Shown here: one piece after another, positions 1 to 6,140 of the stretch
Layout of the letters: each line of letters opens with the position of its first letter
How positions within the stretch are numbered: position 1 is the first letter of the stretch
Source of the DNA: Alphaproteobacteria bacterium
GTDB taxonomy: Bacteria; Pseudomonadota; Alphaproteobacteria; RF32; CAG-239
NCBI GenBank assembly: GCA_017557925.1
Contig: JAFYWO010000030.1
Span: forward strand, 1 to 7,836
Length of the DNA: 7,836 nucleotides
Direction: 5' to 3'
Translations under genes and position numbers: made by a program
Notes under the pieces: generated by a model
Told to the model about the DNA's origin: nothing
The model's database searches: none
Seen by the model: the letters and a program-made list of their open reading frames with translations, nothing else

Positions 1-242
1 TCTTCAGAAATTACCCATTCTTTAGCACCTTTTGCAACCAATCGCTCTTCAAATTTTTTATTTTTTAACTTCTCTTTTGCATGCGTTAATAAGCTTTTTC
101 CATACATCTGTGCATTAACATCAGCATCTTTATCTAAATAGAATTCTAATCTTCTGAGTTTTATGTCTTCAGGCATCTTATCATCTAATATAAATTTTAT
201 CATTGTCTGCCCTATAAGAGTATTTAATTCTTGAGTATCCAT
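1..242 (-). CDS. Ankyrin-type protein paralog, N-terminal part (3' end beyond window)
   Basis: An open frame runs from an ATG at 242 to the window edge with no stop, giving about 80 visible residues. A Shine-Dalgarno AAGGA (250-254) lies 7 nt before the ATG. Residues 1-44 align without gaps to the N-terminus of the complete ankyrin protein at 584-1162, with 19 of 44 identical, including K-M-P-x-D-I-K-L-x-R-x-E-F. The following stretch (YGKSLLTHAKEK, then ERLVAKGAKE) resembles a degenerate ankyrin repeat: it keeps the Y-G-x-[ST] opening and the K-G-A near the end, but has lost the usual T-A-L-x-x-A core. No signal peptide or membrane segment is visible. The biochemical function is unknown; ankyrin repeats generally bind proteins. 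The gene reads away from the neighbouring paralog and has its own promoter at 273-301. The remainder of the protein cannot be judged from this window. Confidence 0.8.
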   Translation of the reverse strand, partial: MDTQELNTLIGQTMIKFILDDKMPEDIKLRRLEFYLDKDADVNAQMYGKSLLTHAKEKLKNKKFEERLVAKGAKEWVISE

Positions 243-272
243 AATGCGTTCCTTAAAAGATTACTTTGGATT

Positions 273-301
273 ATTATAACACAAACTTTTGCTTTTAGCA
301 A
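273..301 (-). promoter_or_regulatory. Probable sigma70-type promoter of the partial ankyrin-type gene
   Basis: On the minus strand, a -35 TTGCTA (296-301) and a perfect -10 TATAAT (273-278) are separated by exactly 17 nt. They lie 31 nt upstream of the start codon at 242. The match to the promoter of the paralog (1191-1219) is 24 of 29 bases, including an uninterrupted 14-base block covering the end of the spacer and the start of the -10. This supports a shared, functional element. Confidence 0.65.
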
Positions 302-312
302 GTATCTTATCA

Positions 313-349
313 GTCATTGCAAGCCGTTAGGCGTGGCAATCCAGCATAC
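313..349 (+). repeat. Palindromic repeat unit, copy 1
   Basis: This 37-base unit matches 491-527 at 35 of 37 positions, with both differences C/T. It can fold as an imperfect hairpin. The outer stem is ATTGC (316-320) with GCAAT (336-340), and the inner stem is GCC (323-325) with GGC (330-332) around a GTTA loop. The internal loop is AA opposite GTG. Confidence 0.75.
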
Positions 350-384
350 AACAATCAAGCAAATTCCACACGGCTAACCACTTA

Positions 385-420
385 TGGATCACCACGTCGC
401 TTTCGCTCCTCATGATGACG
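385..420 (-). repeat. Inverted, diverged relative of the palindromic unit
   Basis: Read on the minus strand, this begins CGTCATCATGAGGAGCGAAA and ends GTGGTGATCCA. It keeps the GTCAT opening and the GTGG...ATCCA ending of the direct units, with a different middle (GAGCGAAAGCGACGTGG) that has its own short GCGAAAGC-type symmetry. It looks like a sister subtype of the same element in opposite orientation. Confidence 0.5.
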
Positions 421-490
421 AGTGAGGAATACTCCTTATTAAACAACAATGCACTCTCTCGCTATTTTGCCATACACTTACCCCTCTCAC

Positions 491-527
491 GTCATTGCAA
501 GCCGTTAGGCGTGGCAATCTAGTATAC
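491..527 (+). repeat. Palindromic repeat unit, copy 2
   Basis: Second near-identical copy of the 313-349 unit, in direct orientation with its start 178 bases downstream. The hairpin arms ATTGC (494-498) and GCAAT (514-518) and the inner GCC/GGC pair are unchanged. A truncated third unit starts 9 bases later at 536 (GTCATTGCAAG), then diverges. Confidence 0.75.
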
Positions 528-535
528 CCTGCCCC

Positions 536-560
536 GTCATTGCAAGACATTTTATTGCAC
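536..560 (+). repeat. Truncated palindromic unit
   Basis: The first 11 bases (GTCATTGCAAG) match copies 1 and 2 exactly; the rest is different. TGCAA and TTGCA segments within it could still form a 5-bp hairpin. It lies 24 nt beyond the stop of the complete ankyrin gene, so it would be in that gene's 3' untranslated region. No T-tract makes it a clear terminator. Confidence 0.4.
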
Positions 561-583
561 TGCTCACAAATCTTATTTATTTT

Positions 584-1162
584 TTACATCCCAAAATCAT
601 TATTTCCGAAGTTTTGCCTAATAACATTATTCTTCTTATTACTAGAGCCACTTGCTTTTTCTAAAATATCAATAATTTCTTTATGACCAGCTTCTTTTGC
701 CAACATCAACGCTGTTTTACCATTGAAATTTTCTACTTTTATATCCGCTCCCTTAGCTACCAAAATATCTACAATTTCTTTACAACCACTTTTAGAAGCA
801 TTCATTAAAGCAGTTCTTTCAAGCTTGTCTTTCGCATTAACATTAGCACCCTTATCTACCAAAAGCTTTACAAAATCCTTATTTCCGGACATAGAAGACC
901 ATAACAAAGCCGTTTGACCATTAAAATTTCTTGCTTCAACATCTGCTCCCTTTTCTATCAAAAATTCTGCAACCTCTTTACATCCGCATTCAGAAGCCCA
1001 CATCAAAGCAGTCAAACCATATTCATCTACAACATTCAAATTAGCTTTTTCATCTTCAAAAAACTCTATCCTTTTTAATTTTATATCCAAAGGCATTTTT
1101 TCATCTTTAACAGCTTCAATTACTTTTTTGCCTAATATATTACTTAATTGTGTGCCGTCCAT
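584..1162 (-). CDS. Ankyrin-repeat protein (four repeats), 192 aa
   Basis: Residues 1-46 form an N-terminal module shared with the paralog at 1-242 (K-M-P-x-D-I-K-L-x-R-x-E-F). Four ankyrin repeats follow at about 47-79, 80-112, 113-145 and 146-171, each with the T-A-L-x-x-[AS] turn and the first three ending K-G-A-[DN]-[VI]. The tail (172-192) is polar and rich in Asn and Lys. There is no signal peptide or membrane helix, so it is probably cytosolic unless exported by another route. Ankyrin repeats are protein-binding scaffolds; the partner is unknown. I chose the ATG at 1162 over an in-frame one at 1222 for three reasons: AAGGAG lies at 1170-1175, the paralog starts at the same aligned residue, and the promoter (1191-1219) lies inside the longer version. 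Repeats 1 to 4 are close to one another, which suggests internal duplication. Family assignment is firm; role is not. Confidence 0.9.
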   Translation of the reverse strand: MDGTQLSNILGKKVIEAVKDEKMPLDIKLKRIEFFEDEKANLNVVDEYGLTALMWASECGCKEVAEFLIEKGADVEARNFNGQTALLWSSMSGNKDFVKLLVDKGANVNAKDKLERTALMNASKSGCKEIVDILVAKGADIKVENFNGKTALMLAKEAGHKEIIDILEKASGSSNKKNNVIRQNFGNNDFGM

Positions 1163-1190
1163 TTTCCTTCTCCTTAAAGTTATTTTGCCC

Positions 1191-1219
1191 ATCATAACAC
1201 AAACTTTAAATTGTAGCAA
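1191..1219 (-). promoter_or_regulatory. Probable sigma70-type promoter of the ankyrin gene
   Basis: On the minus strand, TTGCTA (1214-1219) and TATGAT (1191-1196) are separated by 17 nt, 29 nt before the ATG at 1162. The arrangement and most bases (24 of 29) match the promoter of the paralog at 273-301. Confidence 0.6.
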
Positions 1220-1252
1220 CAAAAAATATATTCAAAAATACAGTATAATTTT

Positions 1253-1453
1253 TTATATATCCCCTGTAAAATCTTTAGTCAAAACACTCATCATAAATTT
1301 AGGCAAACAGGTTCCGTTTTCAATATCAACTGTTATTTCTCCAAAAAAATCAATAAGTTCACACAATCGCTTTTTTTGATACTTTTTTTCTTCTTTCTCT
1401 AGCCTTACAAAATCCTCATCAAAATCATTCCTTAAATTATATAATACCATCAT
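1253..1453 (-). CDS. Small hypothetical protein, 66 aa
   Basis: I do not recognise this family. The protein begins MMVLYNLRNDFDEDF. A highly charged Lys/Glu segment follows (about 18-30, likely helical), then a mixed hydrophobic C-terminal half containing FFGEITVDIENG and ending KDFTGDI. It has no signal peptide, membrane segment or Cys motif. GGAG (1458-1461 region) lies 4 nt before the ATG at 1453 and 7 nt before a second ATG at 1450; either could be used. An in-frame extension to a GTG at 1507 would translate through the terminator hairpin at 1466-1504 into a Phe-rich stretch and is very unlikely. The gene lies directly downstream of that terminator on the same strand. It may depend on readthrough or on a weak promoter not clearly visible. 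It could also be a non-functional frame. Confidence 0.5.
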   Translation of the reverse strand: MMVLYNLRNDFDEDFVRLEKEEKKYQKKRLCELIDFFGEITVDIENGTCLPKFMMSVLTKDFTGDI

Positions 1454-1465
1454 AAATCTCCGTAT

Positions 1466-1504
1466 AAAAAATAAAAAAAGGACTGCGTTAAAAAAACATA
1501 GTCC
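1466..1504 (-). terminator. Intrinsic terminator after the ccrM-ppx-ppx-rlmE operon
   Basis: On the minus strand GGACTATG (1497-1504) pairs with CGCAGTCC (1480-1487), with one A-C mismatch and one G-T pair, around an A/T-only loop. Seven T residues, one A and then six more T follow (down to 1466, with one further A within the run at 1472). This is 82 nt beyond the rlmE stop codon and fits a rho-independent terminator. On the plus strand no T-tract follows the hairpin, so it acts in one direction only. Confidence 0.75.
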
Positions 1505-1509
1505 CACAT

Positions 1510-1518
1510 ATTATACCA
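1510..1518 (-). promoter_or_regulatory. Extended -10-like sequence upstream of the terminator
   Basis: On the minus strand TGGTATAAT (1510-1518) matches the extended -10 consensus, but no good -35 lies at the right distance. Transcription from it would start at about 1503, within the hairpin of the 1466-1504 terminator. It could supply the 66-residue gene downstream, or be a chance match in AT-rich DNA. Confidence 0.2.
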
Positions 1519-1585
1519 ATAACAATAAAAAACTCTGGTATATTATCAATTAAAATAAATCAATACATATTATCCATATATTTAT

Positions 1586-2284
1586 TTAACTACACCCTTT
1601 GAAACCTTGTGCAACAACATAACACTCCGGAGATTTATCACGACTGGCATCTGGTTTATAATGACTTACTTTCTTAAAATTTTTCTTCATATCCGAAAGC
1701 AAACCACCTTCTGCCCCGCCCTGAAAAACTTTTGCAATAAAAATACCGTCATCTGCTAATACTGTTTTAGCAAACTCATACGCAGCTTCAACCAAACCAA
1801 TAGTTCTTAAATGGTCTGTTTGTTGATGACCTGTTGTATTAGCTGCCATATCACTCATAACAACATTAGCTCTTTGACCTTTCAAAAGTTCCAAAAGTTT
1901 TTCTGTTGCCCCCTCTTCAGTAAAATCCTGACAAACAAATGTAGCTCCCTCTAAAGGTTCTGTAGGCAAAATATCAAGCCCAACCAATACCCCTGTTCCT
2001 TTTAATTTAAGACTTGCAACTTGTGACCAACCACCCGGTGCACATCCCAAATCAACAACAACCTTGTTCCTGCTTAAAAACTTGTATTTCTCATCTAACT
2101 GAATAAGCTTAAAAGCAGCTCTTGAGCGATACCCCAATCTTTTGGCTTCTTGCACATAAGGGTCATTAAGTTGTCTTTCAAGCCATCTGTTTGAAGAAGA
2201 AGAATGATACCTGCCATCCTTTAATTTTACCGCCAACATCTTACGTCCACGAACTTCTTTTGCGGATTTTGTTAATTTAGCCAT
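1586..2284 (-). CDS. rlmE: 23S rRNA (uridine-2'-O)-methyltransferase RlmE (FtsJ/RrmJ)
   Basis: RlmE uses S-adenosylmethionine to 2'-O-methylate U2552 (E. coli numbering) in the A loop of 23S rRNA during late 50S subunit assembly, in the cytoplasm. The 232-residue protein has the Rossmann methyltransferase fold. The SAM-binding motif DLGCAPGGW is at 78-86. The expected K-D-K-E catalytic set is present: K59 in YRSRAAFKL, D145 in SDMAANTTG, K185 in AKVFQGG and E220 in SPECYVVAQGFK. About 25 extra N-terminal residues, basic in character, exceed the E. coli enzyme (209 aa), which I believe is usual in alphaproteobacteria. AAGGGAG (2291-2297) lies 6 nt before the ATG. The gene follows the second Ppx-like gene by 18 nt and is the last gene of the operon before the terminator. 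All key residues are intact. Confidence 0.96.
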   Translation of the reverse strand: MAKLTKSAKEVRGRKMLAVKLKDGRYHSSSSNRWLERQLNDPYVQEAKRLGYRSRAAFKLIQLDEKYKFLSRNKVVVDLGCAPGGWSQVASLKLKGTGVLVGLDILPTEPLEGATFVCQDFTEEGATEKLLELLKGQRANVVMSDMAANTTGHQQTDHLRTIGLVEAAYEFAKTVLADDGIFIAKVFQGGAEGGLLSDMKKNFKKVSHYKPDASRDKSPECYVVAQGFKGCS

Positions 2285-2302
2285 AAAAAACTCCCTTAAA
2301 TT

Positions 2303-3253
2303 CTACAACAACTCAAAAACAATAGCCTCTTGTGCAGCTTTTAATGAAGCTACCATATCATCAACATTAAGCTTGTCATAAATAGCTTTAAATATAACCA
2401 ATGCCGCTACAAAAATAGGCGCTCTGTTCGGTCCGATATAAGGAGAAGTAAAGCGTTGTCTGTAATTCATCTTAATCATACCGGAAATCAATAAATCTAA
2501 ATCTTTTATACTGACACATTTACCATCAGCCGCAAACTTATCATACTTAGGTAACCCCATGTGAGCCGCCGCCAAACGAAGAGGAGTAGACGATGTAGCA
2601 ACTAAAGCCACATCTTCTTTATAATCAATATCTTTAATTTTTTCCAAAAATGCTTCCATATATTTACCGACATCAGCTCGTAAATTTTGAGCTCTTTTAT
2701 GATTATAATTCTTTAACTCATACATCTCTGTAGCATTGCGAGCACCAAGAGGAATAGATATGGTAGCAATAATTTTTGGTTCTTTTTCATTAGTTGCTAA
2801 AGTTACTTCCGTAGAGCCTCCACCCAAATCGTATACAAAAATGTATTTTTTATTTTTAGGTGCATTAAGCATAGCCCCTTTTAATGTAAGTCTTGCTTCC
2901 TCATACTCACTGATAACATCTACATCAACACCGGATTTATTTTTTACATTTTCCAAAAATTGTTTCGTATTGTTACTCATCCTACAAGCAGCTGTTGCAA
3001 TGGCTCTATATTTTTTAACATCATAGTCTGTCATAATTTTCTTAAAATCAACATAAGAACCTATGGCTCTATCCATAGCTTTTTCACAAAAGCATTTATT
3101 TTCTGCTAAACCTTCTCCAAGAGCAACATGTCTTACATCTCTATAGATTGCTTTACCTTTGTTATCAACAATCAATATCCTACTGGAATTAGTTCCCAAA
3201 TCAAGAGCGGCAACACATCCCTTATTATTTACTTTTTTTGCGGAATTTTCCAT
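2303..3253 (-). CDS. Divergent Ppx/GppA-family phosphatase paralog, 316 aa
   Basis: This is an ASKHA-fold protein of the exopolyphosphatase / pppGpp phosphohydrolase family, single-module length (E. coli Ppx has about 510 residues with extra C-terminal domains). ALDLGTNSSR (16-25) and YDLGGGSTE (141-149) are the two phosphate-binding loops, and SEYEEARL (115-122) contains the conserved acidic pair of the active site. Other family motifs are altered compared with the upstream paralog: GTSGT has become ATSST (219-223), the AG of the helix motif has become AA, and the C-terminal RGIREG has become LKAAQE. Activity may therefore be reduced or changed. I chose the ATG at 3253 because an excellent Shine-Dalgarno region (AGGAGAGGTGAT, 3255-3266) precedes it; an ATG at 3271 has none. 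The gene overlaps the end of the upstream paralog by 29 nt, implying coupled translation. Ppx and GppA activities cannot be told apart from sequence alone. Confidence 0.88.
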   Translation of the reverse strand: MENSAKKVNNKGCVAALDLGTNSSRILIVDNKGKAIYRDVRHVALGEGLAENKCFCEKAMDRAIGSYVDFKKIMTDYDVKKYRAIATAACRMSNNTKQFLENVKNKSGVDVDVISEYEEARLTLKGAMLNAPKNKKYIFVYDLGGGSTEVTLATNEKEPKIIATISIPLGARNATEMYELKNYNHKRAQNLRADVGKYMEAFLEKIKDIDYKEDVALVATSSTPLRLAAAHMGLPKYDKFAADGKCVSIKDLDLLISGMIKMNYRQRFTSPYIGPNRAPIFVAALVIFKAIYDKLNVDDMVASLKAAQEAIVFELL

Positions 3254-4370
3254 TATCACCTCTCCTATCATACGGAAAACGTCCCCGTTTTCTCTTTTGA
3301 TTACTTGTATTATTAAATCTTTTAGAGTGCATTAAATCAAGCAAAATACCTTCTCTGATACCTCTGTCGGCAACAGTAATTTCTGAAATAGGCCAAAAAG
3401 TAATCAGAGCCTCAATAATAGCACAACCTGCAATCGTCAAATCAGACTTACTCTGTCCTATACAAGGGTGTTTACATCTGCCTTCAGCTCCCATAGTCTT
3501 TATTTTATTTATCGTATACACTATTTCAGGCTGAGAAATTGCTATACCATCAACTGCAGATCTGTTATATCTTGGCAATTTTAAGTGAACTGCCCCCAAA
3601 ACCGTAACAGTTCCGGAAGTTCCGATTACCTGAATTTCCTGATTATGAATAGCATCCATAATTTGATGTTTATTTTCAAACTCCTGTAAAATACTTTGCG
3701 TTCTATCCAAAACCGTAGAATATTCCAATTTACTCATTTCGTGTCCGGCAAAAGCCTCTGAAATTGTAACTACACCATACGGTAAAGAAACAAATCCCTC
3801 AATAAAAGTCTTACCGAAATCAGTAACTCTTGCTAAAGAAATTTGTGTAGAACCGCCACCAATATCAAAAACTAAAACACGCTTAATATTTCTGTTTAAT
3901 AAAGGTAAACATCCCACAACCGATAATCTTGCTTCTTCTTTAGAAGAAATCACTTCCAACTCAATACCGGCCTCTTTTTTTACCATATCAACAAAAGAAG
4001 CAACATTTTTAGCCCTTCTGCAAGCTGCCGTTGCCACAAATCTTGAACTGACAATAGGCATATATTCATCAATAACCCCTCTACAAACTTTCAAAGCTTG
4101 CAAAGTCCGTCTCATTGCCGTTAGCGACAACTCATTATCTTGAATGATACCCTCACCCAAACGCACAACTTTAGAATATGTTTCAACAACTCTAAAAGAA
4201 GTAGTCGTAGGCGTAGCCACAACAAGACGACAAGAATTAGTTCCTAAATCAATAGCCACATAATTAGACTGTCCAACATTAGAATTTTGAACAATTCCGC
4301 CTACTCTATCGGGTTTACCGGATATTTTTTTATTTTTCTTAAATCCTGGTTTTCCGTTTATTTTTATCAT
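3225..4370 (-). CDS. ppx: Exopolyphosphatase / GppA-family phosphohydrolase, 381 aa
   Basis: Members remove terminal phosphate from inorganic polyphosphate, or hydrolyse pppGpp to ppGpp, in the cytoplasm. All family motifs are present: AIDLGTNSCR (39-48), SSKEEARL (142-149) with the active-site acidic pair, FDIGGGSTQ (168-176), GTSGTVTVLGA (250-260) and VADRGIREGILL (333-344). Residues 1-22 and about 349-381 are basic, low-complexity tails rich in Lys and Arg. They could bind nucleic acid or polyphosphate (inference). The ATG directly follows the ccrM stop codon (TAAATG, no gap), and its Shine-Dalgarno GGAG lies within the last ccrM codons, so the two genes are very likely translationally coupled. 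The following gene is a diverged copy of the same family. The symbol follows common usage for alphaproteobacterial homologs; substrate preference is not shown by the sequence, and no polyphosphate kinase lies in the window. Confidence 0.92.
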   Translation of the reverse strand: MIKINGKPGFKKNKKISGKPDRVGGIVQNSNVGQSNYVAIDLGTNSCRLVVATPTTTSFRVVETYSKVVRLGEGIIQDNELSLTAMRRTLQALKVCRGVIDEYMPIVSSRFVATAACRRAKNVASFVDMVKKEAGIELEVISSKEEARLSVVGCLPLLNRNIKRVLVFDIGGGSTQISLARVTDFGKTFIEGFVSLPYGVVTISEAFAGHEMSKLEYSTVLDRTQSILQEFENKHQIMDAIHNQEIQVIGTSGTVTVLGAVHLKLPRYNRSAVDGIAISQPEIVYTINKIKTMGAEGRCKHPCIGQSKSDLTIAGCAIIEALITFWPISEITVADRGIREGILLDLMHSKRFNNTSNQKRKRGRFPYDRRGDNGKFRKKSK

Positions 4371-5510
<1,140 letters not shown>

Positions 5511-5531
5511 TCATATAGAAATTTAGTTATT

Positions 5532-5560
5532 ATTCTATTAACAAAAAAAACTTTTTTTAA
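5532..5560 (-). promoter_or_regulatory. Candidate ccrM operon promoter in an A/T-tract region
   Basis: On the minus strand TTAAAA (5555-5560) and TAGAAT (5532-5537) are separated by 17 nt, 43 nt before the ATG at 5489. The spacer contains an eight-T run next to a seven-A run. The match is moderate and such hexamers arise easily in AT-rich DNA. Confidence 0.3.
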
Positions 5561-5584
5561 CTGCCAAAATATCCCTTTGAAAAT

Positions 5585-5589
5585 GAATC
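5585..5589. promoter_or_regulatory. GANTC site (GAATC) upstream of ccrM
   Basis: This is the recognition sequence of the methyltransferase encoded just downstream. It lies about 96 bases before the ccrM start codon and 25 bases upstream of the candidate -35. It is the only GANTC in the divergent intergenic region. In Caulobacter, methylation of GANTC sites in the ccrM promoter region represses the gene. A single site in about 250 AT-rich bases could easily be chance. Confidence 0.3.
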
Positions 5590-5736
5590 AATTTATTTTA
5601 CAAAAAACCATACAAAAACACCTTCATATATTAACAATAATCCACATATTCACATAAAAAACAAATATATATCTTGCAAACATATCAAAAAAATAATACA
5701 AAAAAACAAAACACAACACAAGAAGGAAGTTTAATA

Positions 5737-6132
5737 ATGCCGAAATTTTATCTGTCACTGTTATTCGTTTTATTTGTAACAATTTCACCGGTTAAGGCTC
5801 AAAATACCCCCCAAATAATATCATCTGCACCGGAACAAACTCTTATAGAAGATAAGATATACTTTTTCGCACATTCACTGAGCGCACCTTGCAGTCATGC
5901 TTACGGCTACCTTCAAGCAAACTACCCAAATCTAAATATCCCGATAATAGATATGAAAGACAGTCACAATTTGGAATTATACAAACAATGTGTAAAAAAA
6001 TTCAACATCCCCAACAAAGAATTAAAACTCCCTCTTTTCTGCCTAAAAGATGACTATGTAATGGGATGGACATACGGAAGCTCTTCGGCTCTTGACAAAG
6101 CAATACAAAGACATTTAGAAAATACAAAATAG
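5737..6132 (+). CDS. Small exported protein with probable thioredoxin/glutaredoxin-like fold, 131 aa
   Basis: The N-terminus MPKFYLSLLFVLFVTISPVKA is a clear Sec signal peptide with probable cleavage after A21 (V-K-A, then QN), leaving about 110 residues in the periplasm. The mature part starts a strand at KIYFFAHSLSAPCSHAYGYL (40-59), with C52 at the position of the first cysteine of a thioredoxin-type active site. A second strand is IPIIDMK (68-74), then a helix, then LPLFCLKDDYVMGW (98-111). P99 there would be the cis-proline and the final strand carries the G-W. The second active-site cysteine is missing (C-S-H-A), though C85 and C102 are also present. The fold call is from pattern only. 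AAGGAAG (5723-5729) lies 7 nt before the ATG and the signal peptide begins exactly there, so an in-frame ATG at 5674 is rejected. It precedes fhs by 8 nt. Confidence 0.82.
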   Translation: MPKFYLSLLFVLFVTISPVKAQNTPQIISSAPEQTLIEDKIYFFAHSLSAPCSHAYGYLQANYPNLNIPIIDMKDSHNLELYKQCVKKFNIPNKELKLPLFCLKDDYVMGWTYGSSSALDKAIQRHLENTK

Positions 6133-6140
6133 GTTATAAG

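Larger units (their letters stand above)
311..560. repeat. Noncoding patch of palindromic repeat units between two ankyrin paralogs
   Basis: This is most of the 341-base gene-free stretch 243-583. It holds two nearly identical direct units (313-349 and 491-527) and an inverted, diverged relative at 385-420. A weaker inverted relative lies at about 358-380, and a truncated unit starts at 536. Short near-inverted segments at 413-423 and 483-493 (GACGAGTGAGG against CCTCTCACGTC) suggest a larger compound structure. The patch is visibly richer in G and C than the flanking DNA. No coding frame with a ribosome binding site is convincing here. Units of the form GTCATTGC...GCAATCC resemble the short intergenic palindromic elements seen in Rickettsia-like and other host-associated bacteria; I make that comparison from memory. 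Confidence 0.6.

Noticed and set aside
313..527. Direct repeats that might indicate a CRISPR array
   Set aside because: There are only two good copies, 178 bases apart, with diverged inverted copies between them; spacing is irregular and no cas gene is nearby.
311..527. The repeat patch as an insertion sequence or MITE with target duplication
   Set aside because: No transposase remnant, no matching terminal inverted repeats over the full length and no clear target-site duplication were seen.
495..686. Plus-strand open frame of 63 codons
   Set aside because: It starts in a palindromic repeat and runs antisense into the ankyrin gene, with no ribosome binding site.
1163..1222. Twenty-residue N-terminal extension of the ankyrin protein
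   Set aside because: It would include the promoter -10 and -35, and both the Shine-Dalgarno and the paralog support the ATG at 1162.
5550..5560. CtrA binding site before ccrM, as in Caulobacter
   Set aside because: Two TTAA half-sites are present, but they are separated by 15 rather than 7 bases.
5583..5657. Plus-strand frame of 24 codons in the ccrM upstream region
   Set aside because: It has no Shine-Dalgarno and shows composition typical of AT-rich noncoding DNA.
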